Of a stretch of DNA of 64,000 nt, positions 43,122-51,421 are shown one piece after another. Position numbers and translations under genes: made by a program. Location of the stretch: contig DASWQJ010000174.1 in the NCBI GenBank assembly GCA_036403795.1, forward strand, positions 1 through 64,000, given 5' to 3'. Each line of letters begins with the position of its first letter. The first letter of the stretch is position 1. A model generated the notes under the pieces. It saw only the letters and a program-made list of their open reading frames with translations, was not told the DNA's origin and did no database searches. This DNA is from Stenotrophomonas_A sp036403795. Its GTDB lineage: Bacteria > Pseudomonadota > Gammaproteobacteria > Xanthomonadales > Xanthomonadaceae.

Positions 43122-43796
43122 ATGTTTGGTATTGGATCTGCACTGAAACTCGGCATCGGCGCGTTCAAGCAGCGCCTTCCGCGAGACGGCGAAGCACTGC
43201 CTGGCCGAGACCATCCGCTGCCGCTGAATAACGTCCACTACGTCAACGGCCAGCCCCTGCAAGGGGACTTCGCCGGCCTGGCCGTGCTCGACGTGGGAAT
43301 GGGCTGTTTCTGGGGCGCCGAGCGCAAGTTCTGGCAGCTGCCGGGCGTGGTGACCACCGCGGTGGGTTACCAGGGCGGCCAGACCCCGCATCCCACCTAT
43401 GAAGAAGCCTGTTCGGGCATGACCGGCCATGCGGAAGTGGTGCGGGTGGTGTTCGACCCGGCCCAGGTTTCCCTCGACCAGGTGCTGCGCACTTTCTGGG
43501 AAAACCACGACCCCACCCAGGGCATGCGCCAGGGCAACGACACCGGAACGCAATACCGTTCGGCCATCTATTGCCACACCCAGGCCCAATACGAGGCAGT
43601 GCTGGCCAGCCGCGATGCCTACCAGCAGCAGCTGCAGGCAGCCGGCTACGGTGACATCACCACCGAGATCGTCTATCCCGCGCCGCCGTTCTACTACGCC
43701 GAGGATTATCACCAGCAGTACCTGGCCAAGAATCCGGCTGGCTACTGCGGTATCGGCGGTACGGGCGTCAGCTGCCCCATCGGCCTGGACGCCTGA
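43122..43796 (+). CDS. msrA: Peptide methionine-(S)-S-oxide reductase
   Basis: MsrA repairs oxidised methionine using thioredoxin. The 224-residue product has the catalytic Cys62 in the MGCFWGAERKFW motif, YQGGQTPHPTYEEACSGMTGHAEVV and the C-terminal recycling segment with GYCGIGGTGVSCP. The roughly 50-residue N-terminal extension before the core matches the longer MsrA forms. AGAGGAG precedes the ATG. A strong terminator at 43844-43871 ends the unit. With ahpCF and oxyR nearby it adds to an oxidative-damage theme, though no shared regulation is visible. Confidence 0.96.
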   Translation: MFGIGSALKLGIGAFKQRLPRDGEALPGRDHPLPLNNVHYVNGQPLQGDFAGLAVLDVGMGCFWGAERKFWQLPGVVTTAVGYQGGQTPHPTYEEACSGMTGHAEVVRVVFDPAQVSLDQVLRTFWENHDPTQGMRQGNDTGTQYRSAIYCHTQAQYEAVLASRDAYQQQLQAAGYGDITTEIVYPAPPFYYAEDYHQQYLAKNPAGYCGIGGTGVSCPIGLDA

Positions 43797-43843
43797 GTCC
43801 GACCACGGGCGCATTTCGTCGGCGCCCGCCTGCTGCACCCGCG

Positions 43844-43871
43844 AAGCCGCGCCCTAACGGGTGCGGCTTTT
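43844..43871 (+). terminator. Rho-independent terminator of msrA
   Basis: AAGCCGCGCCC (43844-43854) pairs with GGGTGCGGCTT (43859-43869) around a TAAC loop, with one G-T pair, and the stem runs into TTTT. It lies 47 bases past the msrA stop. Confidence 0.85.
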
Positions 43872-44008
43872 CGCATTGGCATACGGCTTTTCGTCCCCGT
43901 TAGCGGTTCTTGCCGGTTTGTGCCGGCGACCGGGCAGTCCCCCTCCTAGCGTCGTCCCGGCGCGCCCTTGTCGGCCGCGATTCATGGGCAACCTGGGTGG
44001 AAACGCTA

Positions 44009-45274
44009 ATGGAAAAGGCCGTGGCCGGCGCACGTCGGCAGCAGGAGGGGGAAGTTCGCAAGGTCACTCGGTACGCGATGTTGTGCTGCGCCGGGTTGTT
44101 GGCGGTCCCTGGAGGCGCGGCCGCTTGGGAATCGAAGGGTTATCTGCGCGCAGGCGCCGGCAGCACCGTCGAAGGTGAGCAGCAACGCTGCTTCGGTCTC
44201 CAGGCAGCGCCGTCGAAGTATCGCCTGGGCAACGAGTGCGAACAGTTTGCCGAAGTCGAGCTCGAACACACTTTCCAGCCGTGGGCCAACGGGAGCGCGT
44301 TGCGCCTGGTCGCTCGCGAAAGCGGCTACAACCCCTATGGCGACCGTCCGGATTTTTCCGGCCGGGATGGCTGGCACAAGAACAGCGAGCTATGGGCGCA
44401 ATGGCGCGACGTGCCCGGGCTTCGGGGCGGTGCGTTGTGGGCCGGACGTCGCTTCTACAAGCGAAACGACGTGCACATCAACGATTTCTACTATTGGAAC
44501 CCGACCGGCGTGGGCGCCGGCGTGGAAGACATCGCCATCGGCACGGACGGCATGAAGCTCAGTTACGCCTTCTTCCGGCGGGGCGACATCGGTGACGATC
44601 GCTACGTGAGTCGCCACGACCTGCAATGGGAGGGCATTGCCACCAACCCTGGGGGTCGGGTGGCGATTGGACTCAGCGTGATCCCCCGCCCCGGCATCGA
44701 TGGCGCCCATGGTGGCTGGTCGCTGACCGCGCAGCATGAGCAGAAGGGGGTGCTGGGAGGGCGCAATCGCCTGGCCCTGCAATACGGACGAGGTGCCGGC
44801 ATCGGTCTTGGCGCCACGGGCGATCTGAACGCGGGATCCTCTGCATGGCGCTGGCGGATCGTGGAAAGCCTGGACTGGCAGCCCAGCGAGCGGTTTGGCG
44901 GGCAGTGGATCGCGAGTTGGCAACGCGACCGGGGGGGCAACGCGATATCGCAGGATTGGTGGTCGATCGGCGTGCGGCCGGTACTGGCCTTTGGCCAGCA
45001 CTTCAAATTGGCGCTTGAGCTGGGCCGCGACGCGGTGCGTCCGCAGCAAGGCCCGGACCAGCATCTGGACAAGGCAACGCTGGCCGCGATCCTGACCCGT
45101 GCGCCGGGCTTCTACAAACGCCCGGAATTACGGGTGTTCTATACCTATGCCGACTGGAATGGCGCCGCGCAGTTGGCGGGTCGATCCAACACCGCGCCCC
45201 TGCTCGGCGCCGCCGCGGGGCTGCCACCGACTCAGGGAAGTACGTTCGGGGTGCAACTCGAAACCTGGTGGTGA
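44009..45274 (+). CDS. LamB/maltoporin-type carbohydrate porin
   Basis: A 421-residue outer-membrane porin. After a signal peptide (ending GLLAVPGGAAA) the mature start WESKGYLRAGAGST matches the LamB family, as do QRCFGLQAAPSKYRLGNECEQFAEVELEH with two cysteines that probably form the loop disulfide, and YYWNPTGVGAGVEDIAIG. It ends in an aromatic residue (LETWW), a barrel-assembly signal. The sugar is unknown: no malK, malE or periplasmic sugar-binding gene is nearby. The start is uncertain; ATG 44009 gives a long n-region, ATG 44078 a short one. Confidence 0.9.
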   Translation: MEKAVAGARRQQEGEVRKVTRYAMLCCAGLLAVPGGAAAWESKGYLRAGAGSTVEGEQQRCFGLQAAPSKYRLGNECEQFAEVELEHTFQPWANGSALRLVARESGYNPYGDRPDFSGRDGWHKNSELWAQWRDVPGLRGGALWAGRRFYKRNDVHINDFYYWNPTGVGAGVEDIAIGTDGMKLSYAFFRRGDIGDDRYVSRHDLQWEGIATNPGGRVAIGLSVIPRPGIDGAHGGWSLTAQHEQKGVLGGRNRLALQYGRGAGIGLGATGDLNAGSSAWRWRIVESLDWQPSERFGGQWIASWQRDRGGNAISQDWWSIGVRPVLAFGQHFKLALELGRDAVRPQQGPDQHLDKATLAAILTRAPGFYKRPELRVFYTYADWNGAAQLAGRSNTAPLLGAAAGLPPTQGSTFGVQLETWW

Positions 45275-45307
45275 AACGGCGGCGCATCGGCCCGATGCGC
45301 GGGCAGC

Positions 45308-45333
45308 ACGGCGGCGTGGATGCACGCCGCCGT
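45308..45333. terminator. Shared hairpin between convergent porin and transaldolase genes
   Basis: A perfect 11-bp stem ACGGCGGCGTG (45308-45318) and its complement (45323-45333) on a GATG loop. It sits between the two converging stops and would work on both strands, but neither side has a T-tract. Confidence 0.5.
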
Positions 45334-45341
45334 TGCCTGGT

Positions 45342-46307
45342 TCAAGCGGCCAGTTTGTCTCGAATGCGCTGGCGCAGGGCGTCGAGATCCTTGGCAAAGG
45401 CATCGATGCCGCTGGCCAACTTGTCGGTCGCCATGGGATCTGCAGCTACATCCGCGGCAAAGCGCGCCGCGTCGATCGGCGTCACCTGCGTCGGCGCAGC
45501 CGGGGCAGCAAAGAGCTTGCGCGGCAGTTCACCGTGTTCGGCATCGAGTTTTTCGAGCAGGTCCGGGGAAATCGTCAGGCGATCGCAGCCCGCCAATGCC
45601 TCGATCTGCGCGGTGGAGCGGAACGAGGCCCCCATGACCACGGTCTTCGAACCGCGCTTCTTGAACTCGGCATAGACCCCGCGCACGAACTGCACGCCCG
45701 GGTCCGCGTCGATGTTGGCCGGCGCCTGGCCGTTGGCGACGTACCAATCCAGGATGCGGCCCACGAAAGGGGAGATCAGGAACACGCCGGCTTCGGCGCA
45801 CGCCAATGCCTGGGTCTGGTTGAAGATCAGGGTCAGGTTGCAGTCGATACCGTCCTGCTGCAGCTGGCGCGCGGCTTCGACGCCTTCCCAGGTCGCCGCC
45901 ACCTTGATCAGGATCTTGTCGCGGGGCACGCCGCGCTCGGCATACATCGCAACGAACTTGTGGGCCTTGGCGATCGTGGCGGCGGTGTCATGGGCCAGGT
46001 CGGCGTCCACCTCGGTGGAGACGCGACCCGGCACCAGGGCCGCCAGCATGGCGCCCACGCCCACCGTCAGGCGGTCGGCCACTTCGTTGACGATCGTGTC
46101 TCCACCGCCCTGGTCGCGGCCCCAGGCCAGCTCGCGCTCGATCAGGTCTGCGTAGACCGGCAGATCGAGGGCCTTCTTCACCAGGGTCGGGTTGGTGGTG
46201 CAGTCCACCGGCTTGAGGCGCTTGATCGCGTCGAAATCGCCGGTATCGGCGACCACGACCGACAGTTCGCGGAGCTGGGCAAGCTTGGAATCAGACGAGG
46301 CAGTCAT
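45342..46307 (-). CDS. tal: Transaldolase
   Basis: Transaldolase moves a dihydroxyacetone unit between sugar phosphates in the non-oxidative pentose phosphate pathway. The 321-residue product has DCTTNPTLV near residue 36, the Schiff-base lysine in KILIKVAATWEG, CNLTLIFN, SPFVGRILDWY and MGASFRS, all diagnostic of the TalB type. Length matches the E. coli enzymes (about 317). It lies 72 bases downstream of rnk. Confidence 0.97.
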   Translation of the reverse strand: MTASSDSKLAQLRELSVVVADTGDFDAIKRLKPVDCTTNPTLVKKALDLPVYADLIERELAWGRDQGGGDTIVNEVADRLTVGVGAMLAALVPGRVSTEVDADLAHDTAATIAKAHKFVAMYAERGVPRDKILIKVAATWEGVEAARQLQQDGIDCNLTLIFNQTQALACAEAGVFLISPFVGRILDWYVANGQAPANIDADPGVQFVRGVYAEFKKRGSKTVVMGASFRSTAQIEALAGCDRLTISPDLLEKLDAEHGELPRKLFAAPAAPTQVTPIDAARFAADVAADPMATDKLASGIDAFAKDLDALRQRIRDKLAA

Positions 46308-46361
46308 CTTGGGATCTCGAAACAGGAAAGTGTAGGAGCGGAAATAAACCGGAAGCCGGGG

Positions 46362-46376
46362 GCGCTACGTTAGCGC
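46362..46376 (-). other. Small hairpin after rnk
   Basis: GCGCTA-CGT-TAGCGC, a perfect 6-bp stem on a three-base loop, three bases past the rnk stop. No T-tract follows on the minus strand. Confidence 0.35.
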
Positions 46377-46379
46377 GCT

Positions 46380-46811
46380 TCATCGGTGAAAGTCGCCGGC
46401 TGCCTCGGGCTGATAGTGCACGGCGCGCACGCACAGTCGCAGCGGACGCCCGCCTGGCGCCTGCCAGTCGATGGTCTGGCCGACGGACAGGCCAAGCAGC
46501 GCACTGCCCACCGGCGCCAGGATCGAGACGCGGCCCCGCTCCACATCGGCTTCGTGCGGGTAGACCAGGGTGAGTTGGTGGGGTTCGTCGTGCAGTTCGT
46601 CGATGCAGTCGATGCGCGAGTGCATCGTCACCACGCCGGCGGGGATCTGCTCGGGGGGCAGCACCTGGGCACGTGCCAGCTCGCCGGACAGTGCAATCGC
46701 TGCCGGCAGACGGCTTAGCGCAGGGGATTCAAGCAAGGCCTCGAGGCGGGCGAGGTCACGGCTGGACACGATGATCGAAGGCGGCAGACCGCTATGGCGT
46801 ACGGAGTTCAT
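46380..46811 (-). CDS. rnk: Nucleoside diphosphate kinase regulator (Rnk)
   Basis: A 143-residue protein with an N-terminal helical hairpin (about 12-50, SSRDLARLEALLES) and a C-terminal GreA/GreB-type FKBP-like domain (VTMHSRIDCIDELHD, LVYPHEADVERGRVSILAPVGSALLGLSVGQTI, DWQAPGG). Rnk proteins bind RNA polymerase near the secondary channel and affect nucleotide pools. The short N-terminal hairpin separates it from true Gre factors. Its start lies 100 bases from the oxyR stop, on the same strand. Confidence 0.92.
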   Translation of the reverse strand: MNSVRHSGLPPSIIVSSRDLARLEALLESPALSRLPAAIALSGELARAQVLPPEQIPAGVVTMHSRIDCIDELHDEPHQLTLVYPHEADVERGRVSILAPVGSALLGLSVGQTIDWQAPGGRPLRLCVRAVHYQPEAAGDFHR

Positions 46812-46911
46812 GAGGTTTCCTGTGGATGAACGAAGTGGGCGGCTCCTGCGAGCCGCCCAGTCGATTGTCCGAACTATCGTGCGTGGAAGGAACTGTCTGC
46901 CAGCGATGCGT

Positions 46912-47853
46912 TCAGGCGGCGACAGCGTCGGCCGCAGGTGCCGGCCGGTCCAACCGCAACAGGTGCGCCGGCAAGGTCTGGAATAGATGTGCCAGGTGCT
47001 GCAGGAACTCGCCCATGGCCGAGCTACGTCGCCACACCATCGCGATGCGGCGACTGGGCTGGCGAGCGCTGTCGAAGCCGATCAACTGGACGTTCTCCGA
47101 ACGGGCCACCGGTGGCTTGACCGCCAGCAGCGGCAGCAAGGTCACGCCAACGTTGGCGGCCACCATCTGCCGCAGTGTCTCCAGGCTGGTGGCCTGGAAT
47201 TCGGACTTCTCCATGGCGCCTGCGGTGTGGCAGACATCCAGTGCCTGGTCGCGCAGGCAATGCCCATCCTCCAGCAGCAACAACCGAAGGTCCGACAGCT
47301 CCTCCAGGGCCAGGGACTGGCGCCGCGCCAGCGGATGACTATCCGGCACGGCAAGCACGAAGGGCTCTTCGAAAAGGAACTCGGCATGCAATTGGTCGTC
47401 GTGGACCGGCAGGGCAAGCACTGCCGCGTCCAGCTTTCCTTCGCGCAGCTGGCGCAGCAGCTGGTCGCTCTTTTCCTCGACGAGCAGCAGTTCCAGGTGG
47501 GGGAAGCGCTCGCGGATCCGCGGCACGACGTGCGGCAGCAGGTAGGGGCCCAGTGTGGGGAAGATGCCCAGCCGAACGGTGCCGGCTTCCGGATCCTGGC
47601 TGCGGCGGGCCGCCTCCTTCATCTGCTCGACCTCGGCCACGATGTTGCGCGCCCGGCCGGCGGCCTCGCGCCCGGCGGGCGTCAGCATCACCTTACGGGG
47701 CGCCCGCTCGACCAGCGGGACCCCGAGTTCCTCCTCGAGCTTCTTGATCTGGGTCGACAGCGTGGGTTGGCTGACGAAACAGGCCGCCGCCGCTCTTCCG
47801 AAATGCTTGTGGTCGGCTAGCGCCACGAGGTACTTCAGATCACGCAGGTTCAT
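46912..47853 (-). CDS. oxyR: Peroxide-sensing LysR regulator OxyR
   Basis: OxyR activates peroxide-defence genes after its two cysteines form a disulfide. The 313-residue product has the LysR helix-turn-helix (about 1-60: MNLRDLKYLVALADHKHFGRAAAACFVSQPTLS) and the effector domain in which GHCLRDQALDVC places cysteines at exactly 199 and 208, as in E. coli. I used ATG 47851-47853; an earlier start would add unrelated residues. It follows ahpF on the same strand after 126 bases with a hairpin between, and probably regulates ahpC-ahpF. Confidence 0.97.
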   Translation of the reverse strand: MNLRDLKYLVALADHKHFGRAAAACFVSQPTLSTQIKKLEEELGVPLVERAPRKVMLTPAGREAAGRARNIVAEVEQMKEAARRSQDPEAGTVRLGIFPTLGPYLLPHVVPRIRERFPHLELLLVEEKSDQLLRQLREGKLDAAVLALPVHDDQLHAEFLFEEPFVLAVPDSHPLARRQSLALEELSDLRLLLLEDGHCLRDQALDVCHTAGAMEKSEFQATSLETLRQMVAANVGVTLLPLLAVKPPVARSENVQLIGFDSARQPSRRIAMVWRRSSAMGEFLQHLAHLFQTLPAHLLRLDRPAPAADAVAA

Positions 47854-47874
47854 GCCGGACCTCACGCAGTAGGT

Positions 47875-47897
47875 GGGCGCGGCATGGAACCGCGCCC
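47875..47897 (-). terminator. Hairpin between ahpF and oxyR
   Basis: GGGCGCGG (47875-47882) pairs with CCGCGCCC (47890-47897) around a seven-base loop, 83 bases past the ahpF stop. Without a T-tract it is a possible attenuator or 3'-end stabiliser. Confidence 0.4.
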
Positions 47898-47979
47898 GGG
47901 GAGAGCTTACGCCCGCCTGAGCGGCAACGGCCACTTCGGCGGCTGGCGGGAGGGGCATCGCCCAACGGGGCAGCGCAGA

Positions 47980-49572
47980 TCAGGCGGCTTCAGCCACCGC
48001 ACCGCTGCTGCTGGGCGCGGTAGAGCGGATCAGGTGGTCGAAGGCGCTCAATGCCGCCTTCGAACCCTCACCCATGGCGATGACGATCTGCTTGTAGGGC
48101 ACCGTGGTGACATCGCCAGCGGCAAACACGCCCGGCAGATTGGTCTGGCCGCGGTCGTCGACGATGATCTCGCCGCGCGGCGACAGCGCCACCACGCCCT
48201 TGAGCCACTCGGTATTGGGCAGCAGCCCGATCTGCACGAACACGCCTTCCAGTTCGACGCGATGCACATCGCCGCCAACCCGGTCCTTGTAGACCAACCC
48301 GTTGACCTTGTTGCCATCGCCCAGCACTTCGGTGGTCTGCGCGCTGGTAATGACCCGCACGTTGCCCAGGCTGCGCAGCTTGCGTTGCAGGACTTCGTCG
48401 GCACGCAACTTGTCATCGAACTCGATCAAGGTGACGTGGGTCACGATGCCGGCGAGGTCGATCGCCGCCTCGACACCGGAGTTGCCGCCGCCCACCACGG
48501 CCACGCGCTTGCCCTTGAACAGCGGACCGTCGCAATGCGGGCAATAGGCCACGCCCTTGTTGCGATATTGATCCTCGCCCGGCACGTTCATCTGCCGCCA
48601 GCGCGCCCCGGTCGACAGCACGACGGTGCGTGACTTGAGCGTGGCGCCGTTGGCCAGTTTCACCTGCACGAAGCCGCTCGCGTCGGCCGGAATCAGCTGC
48701 TCGGCGCGCTGCAGGTTCATCACGTCCACATCGTAATGGCGCACGTGCTGTTCCAGGGCGGCGGCCATTTTCGGGCCTTCGGTCTCGGGCACGGAAATGA
48801 AGTTCTCGATGGCGAGCGTGTCCAGCACTTGGCCGCCGAATCGCTCGGCCGCCACGCCTGTGCGGATGCCCTTCCGCGCGGCATAAACCGCGGCAGCAGC
48901 GCCGGCCGGACCGCCGCCGATCACCAGCACGTCGAACGGCGACTTGGCGTCGATTTTTTCGGCATCGCGCTTACCCGAATTGGTATCGAGCTTGGCCACT
49001 ATCTGCTCCAGATTCATGCGGCCTTGGTCGAAGCGTTCGCCGTTGAGGAAGATCGTCGGCACGGTCATGATTTCGCGTGCCTGCACTTCGTCCTGGAACA
49101 GCGCGCCATCGATGGCGACATGCTGGATCCTCGGGTTCAGAACGGCTGCCAGGTTCAAGGCCTGGACCACGTCCGGGCAGCTCTGGCACGAGAGCGAAAA
49201 ATAGGTTTCGAAGCGATAGTCGCCGTCGAGATTCTTCACCTGCTCGATGATCTCAGGCGCCGCCTTCGACGGGTGGCCGCCCACTTGCAGCAGGGCCAGC
49301 ACCAGCGAGGTGAACTCGTGGCCCATCGGAATGCCGGCGAAGGTCAGGGCGATGTCCTGGCCCGGGCTGTTGAGGCTGAAATTCGGCTTGCGCGCGGCAT
49401 CGTCACGACGGACTTCCAGGCCGATCCGATCCGACAGGACGGTCAGTTCCTTCAGCAGTTCCAGCATTTCCTGGGACTTGGCGCTGTCATCGAGCTGCGC
49501 GGTGATGTGGATCGGCCGGGTCAGGCGCTCCAGATAAGACTTCAGCTGGGTCTGCAGGTTGGTGTCCAACAT
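47980..49572 (-). CDS. ahpF: Alkyl hydroperoxide reductase subunit F
   Basis: AhpF is the NADH-dependent flavoprotein that re-reduces AhpC. The 530-residue product has an N-terminal double-thioredoxin domain with the CxxC at 129-132 (SLSCQSCPD), a FAD domain starting at about 213 (DVLVIGGGPAGAAAAVYAARKG), and the thioredoxin-reductase-like CxxC at 344-347 (YCPHCDG). The NADH site is VAVVGGGNSGVEAA. Positions and length match the E. coli protein closely. It is separated from ahpC by 227 bases of nested hairpins, so its level may be set separately. Confidence 0.98.
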   Translation of the reverse strand: MLDTNLQTQLKSYLERLTRPIHITAQLDDSAKSQEMLELLKELTVLSDRIGLEVRRDDAARKPNFSLNSPGQDIALTFAGIPMGHEFTSLVLALLQVGGHPSKAAPEIIEQVKNLDGDYRFETYFSLSCQSCPDVVQALNLAAVLNPRIQHVAIDGALFQDEVQAREIMTVPTIFLNGERFDQGRMNLEQIVAKLDTNSGKRDAEKIDAKSPFDVLVIGGGPAGAAAAVYAARKGIRTGVAAERFGGQVLDTLAIENFISVPETEGPKMAAALEQHVRHYDVDVMNLQRAEQLIPADASGFVQVKLANGATLKSRTVVLSTGARWRQMNVPGEDQYRNKGVAYCPHCDGPLFKGKRVAVVGGGNSGVEAAIDLAGIVTHVTLIEFDDKLRADEVLQRKLRSLGNVRVITSAQTTEVLGDGNKVNGLVYKDRVGGDVHRVELEGVFVQIGLLPNTEWLKGVVALSPRGEIIVDDRGQTNLPGVFAAGDVTTVPYKQIVIAMGEGSKAALSAFDHLIRSTAPSSSGAVAEAA

Positions 49573-49644
49573 GTGCGGCTCCTGGTGATCGGCAAAGGGA
49601 GAGCGGGCGTCGATGCCGAAGCATGTCGCCGACGGGGGAGGGAA

Positions 49645-49729
49645 GGGGTGAACCGCAACCGGCGACGTGCCGGCAGGACGGGAGAGAGAGAGAGCGCCCT
49701 GCCGGCGCGCACCGGTTCCGGTTCACCCC
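49645..49729. repeat. Nested inverted repeat between ahpC and ahpF
   Basis: Outer arms GGGGTGAACC (49645-49654) and GGTTCACCCC (49720-49729) enclose an inner pair GCCGGCAGG (49669-49677) and CCTGCCGGC (49698-49706), with a purine-rich GA dinucleotide run (about 49682-49694) in the loop. It can form a long cruciform. It lies within the ahpC-ahpF transcript. Confidence 0.6.
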
Positions 49730-49768
49730 CGCCCCTGGCAACCAGGGACGGGAGCTTGCTTGGCTGTT

Positions 49769-49790
49769 CCCGCCCCTGCGAAGGGGCGGG
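49769..49790 (-). terminator. Strong hairpin ten bases after ahpC
   Basis: CCCGCCCCT (49769-49777) pairs perfectly with AGGGGCGGG (49782-49790) around GCGA, immediately past the ahpC stop. No T-tract follows, so it may cause partial termination or protect ahpC mRNA. Confidence 0.5.
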
Positions 49791-49799
49791 CCGAGCGGC

Positions 49800-50363
49800 T
49801 TAGATCTTGCCGACCAGGTCCAGCGACGGTGCGAGGGTCTTCTCGCCTTCCTTCCACTTGGCCGGGCACACCTCGCCCGGGTGGGCGGCGACGTACTGGG
49901 CGGCCTTGACCTTGCGCAGCAGCTCATTGGCGTCGCGACCGATGCCTTCGGCGGTGATCTCGACGGACTGGATGACGCCCGACGGATCGATGATGAAGGT
50001 GCCGCGGTCGGCCAGGCCGATGCCCGGACGCATCACTTCAAAGTTGTTGGTCACCACGCCGGACGGGTCGCCGATCATCGGGTATTTGATCTTGCCGATC
50101 GCGTCGGAGGTGTCGTGCCACGCCTTGTGCGAGAAATGGGTGTCGGTGGAGACCGAGTAGACCTCAACGCCCAGCTTCTGGAACTCGGCATAGTTCTCGG
50201 CCAGGTCTTCGAGCTCGGTCGGGCAGACGAAGGTGAAGTCGGCCGGGTAGAACACCACCACGGACCACTTGCCCTTCAAGTTGGCATCGGAGACTTCGAT
50301 GAACTCGCCATTCTGATAGGCAGTTGCTTTGAACGGCTTGATTTCGGTGTTGATAACGGACAT
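49800..50363 (-). CDS. ahpC: Alkyl hydroperoxide reductase subunit C (peroxiredoxin)
   Basis: AhpC reduces hydrogen peroxide and organic peroxides. The 187-residue typical 2-Cys peroxiredoxin has the peroxidatic Cys47 in DFTFVCPTE, the GGxG-like segment replaced by the standard Prx1 loop, and the resolving Cys166 in GEVCPAKW, the E. coli positions. It starts MSVINTEIKPFKATAYQNGEF. AAGGAA lies before the ATG at 50361-50363. An OxyR-type site lies about 75-110 bases upstream. Confidence 0.98.
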   Translation of the reverse strand: MSVINTEIKPFKATAYQNGEFIEVSDANLKGKWSVVVFYPADFTFVCPTELEDLAENYAEFQKLGVEVYSVSTDTHFSHKAWHDTSDAIGKIKYPMIGDPSGVVTNNFEVMRPGIGLADRGTFIIDPSGVIQSVEITAEGIGRDANELLRKVKAAQYVAAHPGEVCPAKWKEGEKTLAPSLDLVGKI

Positions 50364-50437
50364 TGAGTTTCCTTGGGTACCAATGGACGGGGGACTGGAA
50401 CAGCCGCCATCTTAGGGAGGATCGATTGATATCTCAA

Positions 50438-50474
50438 ATCGATTGAGGAGATTGAATAGATAGATGCTGTCTAT
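50438..50474 (-). promoter_or_regulatory. OxyR-like operator upstream of ahpC
   Basis: The consensus for oxidised OxyR is ATAG-n7-CTAT-n7-ATAG-n7-CTAT. Here one half is perfect: ATAG (50460-50463), seven bases, CTAT (50471-50474). The other half at the right phase is partial: ATCG (50438-50441) and AGAT (50449-50452). It lies 75-111 bases before the ahpC start, where an activator should sit, and oxyR is encoded in the same cluster. Confidence 0.65.
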
Positions 50475-50584
50475 CGAAATGCAAGAGATCCTCTACACGG
50501 CAGTGCCTGCTAGGTCCCGTCTAGAGCGGCTGCCGGCGGCGGCATAATGGGAGCACGCTGTTCAGGAACCCGCCGAGCGCCCGC

Positions 50585-51412
50585 ATGCCCCCCCTGTTAT
50601 TGAATGAACTCCTGCGCGAAACGGCCGCAGGCCTGGAGCGCGCCGACGCCGAAGCGTTGTTGCTGCATGCCCTGGGGAGGGACCGGGCCTGGCTGTTTGC
50701 ACACGGTCGCGACCCCGCGCCGGCGGAGGTCGTCGAGGTATTCAAGGCGCTGGTCGAGCGCCGCGCAGCGGGCGAGCCGGTGGCCTATTTGACCGGTCGA
50801 CGGGGCTTCTGGACCCTGGACCTGGAGGTGACGCCGGCCACGCTGATCCCCCGCCCGGAGACGGAGCGGCTGGTGGAGCTGGCACTGGAGCGGCTGGATG
50901 CCAAGCCCGGTCGTGCCATCGCCGACCTGGGCACCGGTAGCGGCGCGATCGCGTTGGCGCTGGCCAGTGAACGGCCCCAAGCCCAGGTGGTCGCGGTGGA
51001 TGCCAGTGAGGCGGCGCTGAAAGTCGCCCAAGCCAACGCCGATCGCTACGGACTGTCCCGGGTGCAATTCCGGCGGGGCTCGTGGCTGGCTCCGTTGGCC
51101 GGAGAGTGCTACGACCTGATTGCCAGCAACCCGCCCTACATCGCCGCCACCGACCAACACCTGGACCAAGGCGATCTGCGCTACGAGCCGCGCTCGGCGC
51201 TGTCTGCGGGCCAGGACGGCCTGGACGACATTCGCACGATCATCCGCGATGCGCCCGAGCACTTGCGTGGTGGGGGCTGGCTGTTGCTCGAGCACGGCTG
51301 TGACCAAGGGCCGGCGGTCGCTCACGGCTTGCGCGAGCGCGGCTTCGAGGCGGTCCAGACCTGGCAGGACCTGGAAGGACGCGACCGCGTCAGCGGCGGG
51401 CGTTGGCGCTAG
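50585..51412 (+). CDS. prmC: Release-factor glutamine methyltransferase
   Basis: PrmC (HemK) methylates the GGQ glutamine of peptide release factors. The 275-residue protein has a helical N-terminal domain (about 1-75), the GEPVAYLTGRRGFWTLDLEV linker, PRPETERLVELAL, the SAM motif DLGTGSGAIALALA and the catalytic ASNPPYIAATD. prfA is not adjacent here, unlike in many bacteria. The ribosome site before ATG 50585 is weak. It is convergent with the PhyH-type gene, with nine bases between their ends. Confidence 0.96.
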   Translation: MPPLLLNELLRETAAGLERADAEALLLHALGRDRAWLFAHGRDPAPAEVVEVFKALVERRAAGEPVAYLTGRRGFWTLDLEVTPATLIPRPETERLVELALERLDAKPGRAIADLGTGSGAIALALASERPQAQVVAVDASEAALKVAQANADRYGLSRVQFRRGSWLAPLAGECYDLIASNPPYIAATDQHLDQGDLRYEPRSALSAGQDGLDDIRTIIRDAPEHLRGGGWLLLEHGCDQGPAVAHGLRERGFEAVQTWQDLEGRDRVSGGRWR

Positions 51413-51421
51413 TGGGCAGGC

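Noticed and set aside
49680..49694. A GA dinucleotide run as a phase-variable tract
   Set aside because: It is short, lies in the loop of an inverted repeat between ahpC and ahpF, and touches no coding frame.
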